Source of the DNA: an uncultured Bacteroidota bacterium
GTDB taxonomy: Bacteria > Bacteroidota > Bacteroidia > Chitinophagales > Chitinophagaceae
Direction of reading: 5' to 3'
Assembly (NCBI GenBank): GCA_903839875.1
Contig: CAIMDZ010000208.1
Span: 1 to 64,000, forward strand
DNA: 64,000 nt
The notes beneath the pieces are model-generated. The model did not search any database, was not told where the DNA came from, and was given only the letters and a program-made list of their open reading frames with translations. This document shows, in pieces, positions 16,286 to 25,083 of the stretch; positions within the stretch are counted from its first letter, which is position 1; each line of letters opens with the position of its first letter. The position numbers and the translations under genes are program-made.

Positions 16286-16753
16286 TCAAGGACTATGTAA
16301 AACCATGTGTGATATGTTTGTTAAATGATGATAGTAAGGGTTTTGAGAATAATACTCTTCGTAAACTATGTGGTCATCTGCGTAATAGTATGTGAGATAA
16401 AAGTAAAAATAGAAATAGTTAGAATTATCGTAACTTCCGTTAAACAAAATTGTTTTCTCAATTTCATTTGTCCAGACATATTGTAGCGTTTCTGCCCTAT
16501 TAGGAAGCTTAGCCACAAAACTTGTATCTGAAATTTTTTTTAGCTCGAAAATAAAATTTGTGTCTTTTGTATAATGTGTTCCGTCATCTACGTAGGTTCC
16601 AGACCAACTATGAAATCCATTTATTTTCGGCGAGAAGTAAGTTAGTGGCGTCTCTACAGGTTTTGTCTGTACAACTTCCGTTTTCCTGCACGCCGATAAA
16701 AAGTATATTGAGACTAACACAATAATTATGGTCATTAATAATTTTGCCGGCAT
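16286..16753 (-). CDS. Lipoprotein of unknown function, cassette gene 2
   Basis: About 155 residues from the ATG at 16753; a longer frame uses a TTG at 16774. The signal ends in a lipobox, Y-F-L-S-A-C, so the protein is lipid-anchored. Features shared with the upstream gene include a T-x-x-Y/W-H-G-x-Y early motif (S-W-S-G-T-Y here), a V-W/R-T-N-E-L/I-E-K-T/S-I core (V-W-T-N-E-I-E-K-T-I) and a Tyr-rich strand near the end. The two genes are paralogues in tandem. They sit inside a segment bounded by direct repeats R1 and R2. Function unknown. Confidence 0.75.
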   Translation of the reverse strand: MPAKLLMTIIIVLVSIYFLSACRKTEVVQTKPVETPLTYFSPKINGFHSWSGTYVDDGTHYTKDTNFIFELKKISDTSFVAKLPNRAETLQYVWTNEIEKTILFNGSYDNSNYFYFYFYLTYYYADDHIVYEEYYSQNPYYHHLTNISHMVLHSP

Positions 16754-16775
16754 TTTCGTGAAGTTTAATAACAAG

Positions 16776-17231
16776 TTATGGAGTAGATAGTTTCAAGGTT
16801 ACGAAAAGTCCACTGTCGCTAAGTCCGTCCATCTTAAAATCTATTTTGTTAGTTGAATAATAATAGAGAAGATAAACCGATCCCTGAAACTTGTTCCCAA
16901 TGTAAAAAATGGATTTCTCTAATTCATTCGTTCTCACATAAAAGAGAGAGTCAATGCTATTGAAAATGTCATATAAAATGACTGAATCATTAGCTATTGT
17001 TAAAGCGAAAGACATTGAAGTATCGGATTGAAACTGGTCAATGTGCGTGTGCGCACTATTATATTCCTCGTGTATATATTGTCCATGCCATTGTTTTGTG
17101 CCTGCCATTTGTGAAATTGTTCCTAGCGGATTACTAAGTATTGGTACTACTACGTCAACGGTCTTTTTTTTACAAGCCGAGATAGTAAATGAAACAACAC
17201 AAATAATCACAAGATTGATAACATTCCTCAT
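16776..17231 (-). CDS. Lipoprotein of unknown function, cassette gene 1
   Basis: 151 residues with a signal peptide ending I-S-A-C (Cys19), then a basic K-K-K and a Q-W-H-G-Q-Y motif. V-R-T-N-E-L-E-K-S-I-F-Y-I-G in the middle parallels V-W-T-N-E-I-E-K-T-I in the next gene, which shows common ancestry. Predicted to be mostly beta strands (N-K-F-Q-G-S-V-Y-L-L-Y-Y-Y). No known family recognised. The downstream paralogue follows with a gap of about 20 bases, so they are probably cotranscribed. Confidence 0.75.
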   Translation of the reverse strand: MRNVINLVIICVVSFTISACKKKTVDVVVPILSNPLGTISQMAGTKQWHGQYIHEEYNSAHTHIDQFQSDTSMSFALTIANDSVILYDIFNSIDSLFYVRTNELEKSIFYIGNKFQGSVYLLYYYSTNKIDFKMDGLSDSGLFVTLKLSTP

Positions 17232-17380
17232 TTCCTGTTGTCGTTTAGAATAATTACAGCAATAAATATACCAAAAATTATTCCATTATCAAATTAACTT
17301 GTTTCATGAACATTCAATGCTGTTTCCCAGACCCCTGATTTCTACAGGTATCCAATTGCGAATACATGTAATAACAAAAG

Positions 17381-17422
17381 AGCGAAAGTCACATCGCTCT
17401 TCGCTCTGTTTCTTTCGCTCTC
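17381..17422. repeat. Direct repeat R2 (hairpin-forming)
   Basis: 42 bases, 40 identical to R1 at 16154-16195, 1227 bases away. Read on the minus strand it follows tRNA-Pro remnant 2 and looks like that tRNA's terminator (GAGCGAAAG ... CTTTCGCTCTTTT). Confidence 0.85.
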
Positions 17423-17427
17423 TATAA

Positions 17428-17483
17428 GTCAGGGAGAAAAGATTCGAACCTGTGGCCATCTGGTCCCAAACCAGGTGCGCTAC
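17428..17483 (-). pseudogene. tRNA-Pro 3'-end remnant 2
   Basis: The plus strand carries GATTCGAACCTG and CTGGTCCCAAACCAGGTGCG, identical or nearly identical to the T-arm, anticodon arm (TGG) and part of the D-loop of the intact tRNA-Pro at 19490-19563. After GCGCTAC the similarity stops; the 5' acceptor strand and D-stem are missing. It is therefore a truncated 3' portion, as left at the far side of an insertion into a tRNA gene. Confidence 0.75.
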
Positions 17484-17692
17484 TTGTCAAATTCATGCAA
17501 AAAAAATGAAAAAGCTATTTCGACGGTTGATCTACTTATTTCAACTCAGGATAAAATTTCCGACTATTAAGATAAATTTCAAACAGTGAAATATCCGGTT
17601 GTGGTTGATTAACCTAAAAATTAAATAAAACCATTAATTTCTATTTGGACGATGACTATTTAGAATTGGAGTATTGTCCGATATTGGCATAC

Positions 17693-19396
17693 TTAATACT
17701 GAATCTTCCATATTGATGTAGCAATTTTTGCTAAATGCGCCTGTCTGCTTCTTACATTTTGTGGCTTCCAATGGAGATCACTAATACTGTTGGTCATAAC
17801 ATATTTACTTGTTTGATAAATTATCTTTTTTTCTTCAAAAGTACGGTTAGCAGCATCTATGTTATTTTTAGATACTTCTAACAAAGTTAAATTTCCAAGT
17901 AGGTAAACATTTCGTTCGTATTCCTCCTCCATAAATGCGTTCTGCCACGACTCAGGATAGCTTTCAGGAAGTATATGTTCTATAGTTCCGTTATCGGTTT
18001 CAAAATCGTAAGCATTACCTCCATCCTCCTGGGCTTCTATTTTGTAAAGAGTGTAACGTGCAAGTTTTTTGTCAGTTGAATTATTGGTATTAAATTGCTT
18101 TAGCGAAAAATAATTCTTAAAATCTTCATCATTTACATACAAGACTCTAAGGTCACTTAGTATATTAGCAACATTTCCCGTCTCACTTCTGAATAAATTA
18201 ATAGCAGATTTACTGTAGACCTTTTCCATTTCGTTTGTTTGCAACTTTGCAATAACATTGTAGCGGTACGACAAGGAAATTATTGATTGTAATAGCCTTT
18301 TGAAATCACTACTTTCCAGCTTTTCGGCAGCAACCATTGCCAGGGGTTTCCATTGTGTAACTCTCAACGTCTTTAAAATGGCAATAGCATTTCGGTTTTC
18401 TTTATCGCCTCGCCACAATTCATCATCTGCATTTCCTAAGGCCATATAATTATATGCATAGAACTCAAGATGATCAAGCAAATCAAAAACGTCTTGCCCG
18501 GTTTTTACAAAATTTTTCACTTCCTTAAACAAATATTCCTTTGTTATCTGTTTTCTGGTGGCAACCAAAAAATAGCGCAAAAAAACGGGAAATTCTTTTA
18601 ATCCGATTGTGTCGATTATTTTCTTCCATTGCGTTTTTACTTGCTTTAGGTCTGTTTCACTTTTAGCCACTAAAGAGAATAGAAAGTTCTTCAACAGATC
18701 GGTCGAGGTCAACTCAACGCCCCTGGAATTTAACGTTTCAAATACGGTGTATGCATTGAGTTCATCCTCAACTGTAATTTGAATAAACATCATCAGTTCA
18801 CCAACCACATTACTAAGAAATGCAGCCAATTCGCCCCCGTCATTTGTCTTAAATTTTTCTGATATTCGCTGCTTAAAAAATTGACAGGCCTGCCACATCA
18901 AGCTTTCAGAGTCAGATAATTTGCGAACATTAATCGGATCCTTGAAAGTTAATAAACGTGTTTGATAAAACCCATCATTGTTTTCATTCAAAAAAAGCTT
19001 GCTTGAATAGCGTAGTGATGATGGATCTTTTTGCCCGATATATTGTCGCATTAAAATATTACTGCGCTCTTCATTTTCTTCTACTTCTATATTATTTTTC
19101 GACAATTGTTGAATCGCATCAATGACAGCAAGAATAATAATGCTTAATGTAGTAAATCGCTGCTGCCCATCAATAATAAGATATTCTTTACCTGTTGTGC
19201 TCTGCAGCACGACAGATCCCATATAATGAGCATTTTTCGTATCGCTTGCTAAACCTATATCGTTCCACAAATCCTCCCAATTATCCTGTCCCCAGGAATA
19301 ATCCCTTTGAAATTGCGGAACTTTATAAATTTTTCCATTTCCCAGGATTTCATTTAGATTAACCGTTTTAGTATCGAGTAGATGACCTGTTGCCAT
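17693..19396 (-). CDS. GmrSD-like DUF262/DUF1524 nuclease
   Basis: 567 residues. The N-terminal DUF262 domain has F-Q-R-D-Y-S-W (29-35) and D76-G-Q-Q-R80, the ParB/sulfiredoxin-like nucleotide-binding motif. The C-terminal DUF1524 domain has the His-Me finger signature I-E-H-I-L-P-E (H474), L-G-N-L-T-L-L and N-x-x-F-x-x-K. This is the single-chain GmrSD (type IV restriction) architecture, which cuts modified phage DNA using NTP in known members. Both active-site signatures are present, so it should be functional. It lies between tRNA-Pro remnant 2 and the intact tRNA-Pro, a typical place for defence cargo. A TATTTTTG promoter box lies 20 bases upstream. Confidence 0.88.
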   Translation of the reverse strand: MATGHLLDTKTVNLNEILGNGKIYKVPQFQRDYSWGQDNWEDLWNDIGLASDTKNAHYMGSVVLQSTTGKEYLIIDGQQRFTTLSIIILAVIDAIQQLSKNNIEVEENEERSNILMRQYIGQKDPSSLRYSSKLFLNENNDGFYQTRLLTFKDPINVRKLSDSESLMWQACQFFKQRISEKFKTNDGGELAAFLSNVVGELMMFIQITVEDELNAYTVFETLNSRGVELTSTDLLKNFLFSLVAKSETDLKQVKTQWKKIIDTIGLKEFPVFLRYFLVATRKQITKEYLFKEVKNFVKTGQDVFDLLDHLEFYAYNYMALGNADDELWRGDKENRNAIAILKTLRVTQWKPLAMVAAEKLESSDFKRLLQSIISLSYRYNVIAKLQTNEMEKVYSKSAINLFRSETGNVANILSDLRVLYVNDEDFKNYFSLKQFNTNNSTDKKLARYTLYKIEAQEDGGNAYDFETDNGTIEHILPESYPESWQNAFMEEEYERNVYLLGNLTLLEVSKNNIDAANRTFEEKKIIYQTSKYVMTNSISDLHWKPQNVRSRQAHLAKIATSIWKIQY

Positions 19397-19415
19397 TGGA
19401 AGTTTATTATAAGAT

Positions 19416-19423
19416 CAAAAATA
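19416..19423 (-). promoter_or_regulatory. -7 promoter box of the DUF262 gene
   Basis: CAAAAATA on the plus strand is TATTTTTG on the minus strand and matches TAnnTTTG. Confidence 0.5.
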
Positions 19424-19488
19424 CGCAATATTAGCCGTCCATTTATGCACACAAAAAAAGCCCGGCATTGCTGCAGAGCTTCTTAAGA

Positions 19489-19563
<75 letters not shown>

Positions 19564-19646
19564 GGTAAAAATTTACAGTTTACAGTTGGCAGTTTACATA
19601 AAGTATGACTACCAACCTGCCTACCGTCAGGCAGGCTCAAAATCTG

Positions 19647-19736
19647 CGGTGAGGGAGGGATTCGAACCCTCGATACGCTTTAACAGCGTATGCCAGTTTA
19701 GCAAACTAGTGGATTCGGCCTCTCTCCCACCTCACC
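19647..19736 (-). tRNA. tRNA-Ser (anticodon GCT)
   Basis: A 90-nt class II tRNA. Acceptor GGTGAGG pairs with CCTCACC, discriminator G. The anticodon loop is TTTGCTAAA. The long variable arm (ATACGCTGTTAAAGCGTAT) and T-loop TTCGAAT are present. Confidence 0.95.
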
Positions 19737-19939
19737 TTTTAACTGGCATGTAAGCCCTTGCTTACATTCTATGCTTATTTTTTTAAGGACTGCAAAGGTA
19801 ATGATAATGTACTAAAGTGCAAACAGGAAAATGTGCAAATGCCCAATATTTTTACATTTTTCTTTAGCTTATGTTGGAATGTCGGGATTAGCTGATAAAT
19901 GAGTGAATTTTCACATTTTCACATTCACAAATTTGCACA

Positions 19940-21418
19940 TTAAATACTCGCCAACTGTACCTTCTGCTGTATTTCCAGCAGGTTTTCTTTATACTCCGTA
20001 TCTGTTTCCATCAGGTTCTCTACCGTCTGGCACGAGTGTATTACTGTCGTGTGATCGAAGCCCCCAAAATGGTCACCAATTGTTTTGAGTGATTGCTTCG
20101 TAAATTTCTTCGCAAAATACATGGTTATCTGCCTTGCCAGTACCACTTCCCTTTTACGGGTTTTCGTAAGCAGGCGGTCATAGGCTACATGATAATAGTC
20201 GCATACCAGTTTCTGTATGTTATCTATCGTCATTTCGCGAGCCGCTGTCTTCACAAAATTCTTCATCACACGCTTCGCAAGGTCAATATCTATTTCCTTC
20301 TTATTAAGCGTTGCCTGCGCAAACAAAGCTATCAAAGCGCCTTCCAGTTCACGTACATTGCTCTGGATGTTATACGCTACATATTTCACCACATCTTCCG
20401 GTATCTCCAGTCCTTCCTGCCTCATCTTCACCTGCAATATTGCCTGGCGTGTTTCAAAGTCAGGCGCCTGTATATCTGCATTCAATCCCCAGCGGAAACG
20501 GCTGAGTAATCTTTCCTGCATGCCTTCCATATCACGGGGCGCTGTATCACTCGTCAGTATTATCTGCTTACCACTCTGGTGCAGGTGATTGAATATGGCA
20601 AAGAACACATCCTGCGTTTTCAGCGCTGACACGAATAAATGTATATCATCCATTATCAGCACATCTATGAGCTGGTAGAAGTGGATGAAGTCATTCACTT
20701 CATTGTTCTTTGAGTGATCAATAAACTGGTTTATGAATTTCTCGGCGCTTACATATAATACAGACTTATTCGGATGCAGTCTTCTTACTTCATTTCCTAT
20801 TGCCTGAACGAGGTGCGTTTTACCCCAGCCAACACCGCCAAAAATTACCAGCGGATTAAATGAGGTAGCTCCCGGTTTTTGTGCAACATGAATACCTGCA
20901 GAACGGGCAACACGGTTACAATCTCCTTCAACAAAATTCTCGAAAATATAATTGGAATTAAGCTGCGGATCTATCTGCATCCGTTTAAGACCGGGAATGG
21001 CATACGGTGTTTTAATATTATGCGGATCATCCCATTTCAATGGCATGTCAACATAGTTATTTTCTTTCGATGGTTTTTGGTGCGTACTGCCGGGCATATT
21101 GATTGATGCCGGGTTGCGTTGTGAAGAATTGTTCTCCATCATGATCCGGTATTCCAGGCGACCCACTCTGCCCAAAACACGCTTGATGGTTTTACCAAGT
21201 AATTCTACATAATGTTCTTCCAGCCACTCATAAAAAAACTGGCTTGGCACCTGGAGGGTCAGAACGTTATCATTCAGGCCAACAGCTTTCACAGGTTCAA
21301 ACCATGTCTGGTAGGTTCGCCAGTTAACGTTGTCCTTTATGATATTCAAACATTTCTCCCATAGTTGTTCAGCTTCGGTTAAAACATTATTAGTAGTATT
21401 GTAAAGATGCTTATCCAT
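19940..21418 (-). CDS. dnaA: Chromosomal replication initiator DnaA
   Basis: 492 residues. Domain I (about 1-85) begins the oligomerisation and helicase-contact region; domain II is a short linker. The AAA+ domain has Walker A G194-G-V-G-W-G-K-T201 and Walker B L-I-M-D-D-I-H (254-260). The C-terminal duplex-DNA-binding domain carries the DnaA signature F-D-H-T-T-V-I-H-S-C near 454-463. ATP-bound DnaA opens the replication origin. The gene stands alone in the minus direction, with a long AT-rich upstream region shared with divergent nhaA. I see no TTATCCACA-type boxes there, so an origin is not supported. Confidence 0.97.
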   Translation of the reverse strand: MDKHLYNTTNNVLTEAEQLWEKCLNIIKDNVNWRTYQTWFEPVKAVGLNDNVLTLQVPSQFFYEWLEEHYVELLGKTIKRVLGRVGRLEYRIMMENNSSQRNPASINMPGSTHQKPSKENNYVDMPLKWDDPHNIKTPYAIPGLKRMQIDPQLNSNYIFENFVEGDCNRVARSAGIHVAQKPGATSFNPLVIFGGVGWGKTHLVQAIGNEVRRLHPNKSVLYVSAEKFINQFIDHSKNNEVNDFIHFYQLIDVLIMDDIHLFVSALKTQDVFFAIFNHLHQSGKQIILTSDTAPRDMEGMQERLLSRFRWGLNADIQAPDFETRQAILQVKMRQEGLEIPEDVVKYVAYNIQSNVRELEGALIALFAQATLNKKEIDIDLAKRVMKNFVKTAAREMTIDNIQKLVCDYYHVAYDRLLTKTRKREVVLARQITMYFAKKFTKQSLKTIGDHFGGFDHTTVIHSCQTVENLMETDTEYKENLLEIQQKVQLASI

Positions 21419-22048
21419 ATTTATGAAACAACAGTCAACAAGTTAAATCATTTATTTTAAAACCATCAATGAAACCGGCAAAAAAATTTTCTGAATCTAA
21501 TTTATACTTTATTCAGAATAGTTTTGGAAAATTCCATCTTGTAATTTAGTTATTTTTTATTAGAGGGCCACAACTCTTTTTTTTACTTTCCAGGGCTTTC
21601 CTGCTTTTTATCAGCAAGAGGACGAAATTGATAACATTTTGTTGAAAAAAAAAATCATTTTGCTATTGTTTGTTTACCAAAACTTACAGATTGAGGGTTG
21701 AAAAGTTTGGACCCTTTTTTGCTGTGAGTAAAAAATAATCCATATTAACAAATCAAGTTCTCCTTCAATCCTTTTTCTGAAAAAAATAAAAAAACAAAAA
21801 TAGCTAAAACCCGCTGCAATAGCTATTTTCGGCCTGTTCATTCAATATACTCAATACTCTATATAAAATTATTTTTTTACAAAACCAAGAAAAAAGAAAA
21901 ATATTTTTTTTGCAATTTTCATCACACGTAAAATTTATTTTGTGAAAGAATTTATTTTGTGATTGGTAAATTTATTTAGCGGCTTACGCTCCGGATTTTG
22001 TTAAATTAAGCATCATTAAAATAACATCTACTTTTACAGGGAATTAAA
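21419..22048. other. AT-rich divergent region between dnaA and nhaA
   Basis: About 630 bases, very AT-rich with several A- and T-runs, and no open frame of note. The only structure seen is the 17-bp-period direct repeat at 21932-21977. Clear DnaA boxes were not found by eye. Confidence 0.6.
21932..21977 (+). repeat. Direct repeats upstream of nhaA
   Basis: AATTTATTTTGTGA occurs at 21932-21945 and 21949-21962 with a 17-base period, and AAATTTATTT again at 21968-21977. The spacing and position, about 70-115 bases before the nhaA start, would suit operator sites, but no regulator is known. Confidence 0.45.
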
Positions 22049-23209
22049 ATGAGTTTCAAACCAACAATAATAGCTTTCATTAAGGACAGCAGGGCTGCAG
22101 GTGCAATTATTTTTGCCTGCACCCTTATATCAGTCTTACTTGCCAATAGTGCACATGGAAATTATTATACATCGCTCTGGAATTATAAATGCTCCATGTC
22201 ATTTGCAAGCTTGCATTTACCTGATACCTTATTGCATTTTACTAATGAGGTGCTCATGTCGGTATTTTTCTTTTCAGCAGGTCTTGAAATAAAAAGAGAA
22301 TTATCATCAGGCGAGCTAAATACGTTTCAGAAATCTTTGATGCCGGTAATAAGTGCAACCGGAGGTATGCTGCTTCCTGCACTTATCTATTTAATATTCT
22401 GCCACGGCAAAACCAACTTTATGGGATGGGGAATACCAATGGCTACAGATATCGCCTTTTCTCTTGGCGTTCTTTCCCTATTGGGTAAACGGGCGCCTCT
22501 TTCCCTGCGTATTTTCCTTACTGCCATTGCCATCATTGACGACATAGGCGGGATCCTTACCATAGCCCTTTTTTATGCATCCGGTATCCACTGGTTTTAC
22601 CTTGCATTAGCAGGTATTATTTGCATTGGTTTATTCGCCCTCAATTATTTTAAGATCATGAAGCCGGCATACTTTATTTTTGCTGGCATCTTTCTATGGT
22701 ATTTTGTATATAATTCCGGCATTCATGCTACCATTGCCGGGGTTATTCTGGCTTTTATGATGCCATCAGCAGCCATTCATAATTTAGAACGCATGTTGCA
22801 TATTCCTGTCAATTTTATTATTCTCCCGCTGTTTGCACTTGCCAATACCGCGATTGTCCTGCCAACGAATATTTACCAGGCAATATCTTCCAATGAATAC
22901 TCCGGTATTTTCGCAGGATTATTCGTTGGTAAACCTGCCGGAATATTTATTGCCACCTGGTTTGCCCTGAAAATGAAATTAGCCCGTTTACCTGACCGTA
23001 TCACACTCAAACAGATTTTCGGTATTGGTCTTATTGCAGGTATTGGGTTCACTGTTTCCATTTTTATTACCATGCTTGCATTTCCCGACCCGGAAACCCA
23101 ATTGACGGCCAAGCTGGCAGTGATTAATGCATCGGTTTGCGCTGGATTAGCCGGTTATTGCTTTCTCCATTTCACACGTCCAAAACCTTTTAGTCCCATT
23201 GAACGTTGA
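22049..23209 (+). CDS. nhaA: Na+/H+ antiporter NhaA
   Basis: 386 residues, about twelve hydrophobic segments. It exchanges sodium (or lithium) for protons across the inner membrane for pH and salt balance. The functional aspartates are present: A-T-D134-I-A-F-S-L-G-V and I-I-D164-D165-I-G-G, matching Asp133, Asp163 and Asp164 of E. coli NhaA. The early F-F-F-S-A-G-L-E-I-K-R-E-L motif and length (388 in E. coli) agree. It converges on the E2 gene, with a strong hairpin between them. Confidence 0.96.
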   Translation: MSFKPTIIAFIKDSRAAGAIIFACTLISVLLANSAHGNYYTSLWNYKCSMSFASLHLPDTLLHFTNEVLMSVFFFSAGLEIKRELSSGELNTFQKSLMPVISATGGMLLPALIYLIFCHGKTNFMGWGIPMATDIAFSLGVLSLLGKRAPLSLRIFLTAIAIIDDIGGILTIALFYASGIHWFYLALAGIICIGLFALNYFKIMKPAYFIFAGIFLWYFVYNSGIHATIAGVILAFMMPSAAIHNLERMLHIPVNFIILPLFALANTAIVLPTNIYQAISSNEYSGIFAGLFVGKPAGIFIATWFALKMKLARLPDRITLKQIFGIGLIAGIGFTVSIFITMLAFPDPETQLTAKLAVINASVCAGLAGYCFLHFTRPKPFSPIER

Positions 23210-23342
23210 AAATTCACCCATAACCCCGGTTGCCGTGCTGATTACATTACGGGACCATGTCAACGCTATTTCGGTTAAGGGTAAAGCCCTGAATTGGGCG
23301 AATTATTTTTGACTAAACCAATTGACCTCCCGGTATCAACAT

Positions 23343-23371
23343 ACGAACCCACGACGGCGTCGTGGGTTCGT
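23343..23371. terminator. Bidirectional terminator between nhaA and E2 genes
   Basis: ACGAACCCACGAC (23343-23355), loop GGC, GTCGTGGGTTCGT (23359-23371): 13 perfect base pairs, followed by TTTATAAATT. It lies between convergent genes. Confidence 0.8.
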
Positions 23372-23400
23372 TTATAAATTCAGAAAAACGTAAAAAAATA

Positions 23401-24750
23401 TTACAACTCCCTGTTAACATCAAAAGCTTCCAGTTCATTGGCAACAGCTGTAAGAAAACTAGCTCCTATTGATCCATCCACTATCCGGTGATCATAACTA
23501 AGTGACAGATACATCATATGCCTGATGGCAATTACATCTCCCTGCGCAGTTTCAAGTACCACAGGGCGCTTTTTTATGGCGCCTAACGCAAGTATGGCCA
23601 CCTGTGGCTGGTTGATGATCGGTGTACCCATAAGGCTGCCAAACGTACCCACATTGGTCACTGTAAATGTTCCTCCCTGCGTGTCATCTGCCTTGAGTTT
23701 GTTGCTACGGGCAGCAGTTGCCAGTGCATTTACATCTTTTGTTAATCCAAGCAGGTTTTTTGTTTCAGCGCTTTTTATTACAGGCACTATCAGGTTGCCG
23801 GAAGGCAGTGCTGTAGCCATACCTATGTTGATGTCTTTTTTGATAATGATCTTATCACCATCAAGGCTGCAATTAATGAGGGGGAATTTACGGATGCAGT
23901 TTACAATGGCCTCAAAGAATATGGGTGTATAGGTAATACGCTCGCCATATTTTTGCTCAAAGCCACCTTTTACCTTATCGCGCCATTTTACTATGTGCGT
24001 CACATCTGCTTCAGTAAAGCTGGTAACGTGTGGCGATGTTGCCTTGCTGCGCACCATATGCTCGGCAATGAGTTTGCGCATACGGTCCATCTCTATTATT
24101 TCCACGTTTCCTCCGGCCAGGGTTGCAATCTTCGGTGCAGTATAAACCGGCGCCGCAACCACAGGAGTTGGAGGGACAGATTCTATCACCAGAGGCTGCA
24201 CAATTTGTTCCGGAGCAACTTGCTGTGAAACCTCTTTACCCCGGCCTGCTACATAGTTAAGAATATCTTTTTTAGTTACCCTTCCTTCATTGCCTGTGCC
24301 CGGAATATTTTCCAGTTCGGCCATGCCTATTCCTTCCTGGCTGGCTATATTCAATACCAGGGGGGAATAAAACCTTGCACCGTTACTTTCCGCACCTGTA
24401 GGCGCTGCCTTGTATTCTGCTACAACAGGCTGCGCATGGGGTTGTACCGGTGCAGCAGGTTGCGGAGCCTGATGAACAGGAGCCGACGGTGCTGCCACCT
24501 CAGCAGCGCTCCCAGATTCAATTCTGGCAATAACTGCACCTACCGGCACAACGTCATTTACTTTATATAGTAGTTCAGTAACTACACCGGCAGTTGTTGA
24601 TGGCACTTCGCTGTCTACCTTATCGGTAGCTATATCCAGCAAAGTTTCATCCATTTTCACATGGTCACCCGGTTGCTTATACCATTTAAGCACGGTTGCT
24701 TCCATTATACTTTCACCCATTTTAGGCATTACAAGATCAACAATTGCCAT
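23401..24750 (-). CDS. 2-oxoacid dehydrogenase E2 (dihydrolipoyl acyltransferase)
   Basis: 449 residues. The lipoyl domain (1-80) has the lipoylated Lys44 in A-T-D-K-V-D-S. An Ala/Pro/Gln-rich hinge (about 82-120) is followed by the E1/E3-binding domain (about 126-168, N-I-P-G-T-G-N-E-G-R-V-T-K-K-D). The catalytic acyltransferase domain ends with D-H421-R-I-V-D425-G. As the core of a pyruvate, 2-oxoglutarate or branched-chain dehydrogenase complex it transfers acyl groups from E1 to CoA. The E1 and E3 genes are not next to it, so the substrate cannot be decided from this window. A TATTTTTG promoter box lies 35 bases upstream. Confidence 0.93.
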   Translation of the reverse strand: MAIVDLVMPKMGESIMEATVLKWYKQPGDHVKMDETLLDIATDKVDSEVPSTTAGVVTELLYKVNDVVPVGAVIARIESGSAAEVAAPSAPVHQAPQPAAPVQPHAQPVVAEYKAAPTGAESNGARFYSPLVLNIASQEGIGMAELENIPGTGNEGRVTKKDILNYVAGRGKEVSQQVAPEQIVQPLVIESVPPTPVVAAPVYTAPKIATLAGGNVEIIEMDRMRKLIAEHMVRSKATSPHVTSFTEADVTHIVKWRDKVKGGFEQKYGERITYTPIFFEAIVNCIRKFPLINCSLDGDKIIIKKDINIGMATALPSGNLIVPVIKSAETKNLLGLTKDVNALATAARSNKLKADDTQGGTFTVTNVGTFGSLMGTPIINQPQVAILALGAIKKRPVVLETAQGDVIAIRHMMYLSLSYDHRIVDGSIGASFLTAVANELEAFDVNREL

Positions 24751-24784
24751 ATAATTATTTTATAGTATCTGATTAAAGCGTTTG

Positions 24785-24792
24785 CAAAAATA
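24785..24792 (-). promoter_or_regulatory. -7 promoter box of the E2 gene
   Basis: CAAAAATA on the plus strand is TATTTTTG on the minus strand and matches TAnnTTTG. Between it and the lptD stop (24793-25083) there is no gene, only the repeat at 25033-25066. Confidence 0.5.
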
Positions 24793-25032
24793 ATCAATTC
24801 ATTTTTGTTTTCTGATTTTGATTTTAGGCGCCTGGTATGATGATGTATAGATTCTTGCGACAGTGTCGCAGGAATTGGCGGGAAAAGCATCAAAGCGAAG
24901 TAAGGGAAATAGGTCAAATAGATGTTCCTCATTTAGGGTTTCAGGCTGTTTGATTCCCCAAAGAACAAAAACAAATCAGCCCAATTGAAAAACAAAAGCC
25001 GGGACAAAGAACGCAAGCTAAATGCGTGACTC

Positions 25033-25066
25033 CCCGGAACAAGGTCCCGATTTTTCATCGGGAGGG
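25033..25066. repeat. CCCGGAACAAGGTCCCGAT repeat, copy A
   Basis: CCCGGAACAAGGTCCCGATT with a 7-bp stem TCCCGAT (25045-25051) and ATCGGGA (25057-25063), followed by GGGGCGGGG. The same sequence with a slightly different hairpin occurs at 30400-30434, inside the TetR gene. Here it sits just past the lptD stop. Confidence 0.7.
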
Positions 25067-25083
25067 GCGGGGGTGGTCAGGCA

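Larger units (their letters stand above)
17232..17692. other. Intergenic stretch with R2 and a tRNA remnant
   Basis: No gene. It contains direct repeat R2 (17381-17422) and tRNA-Pro remnant 2 (17428-17483). The remaining 200 bases to the DUF262 gene are AT-rich without visible signals. Confidence 0.6.

Noticed and set aside
16198-16395. 65-codon plus-strand frame opposite the second lipoprotein gene
   Set aside because: It lies largely opposite the lipoprotein coding sequence and shows no protein-like features.
21419-22048. Replication origin next to dnaA
   Set aside because: The region is AT-rich, but no DnaA boxes close to TTATCCACA were seen. In Bacteroidota the origin is often not adjacent to dnaA.
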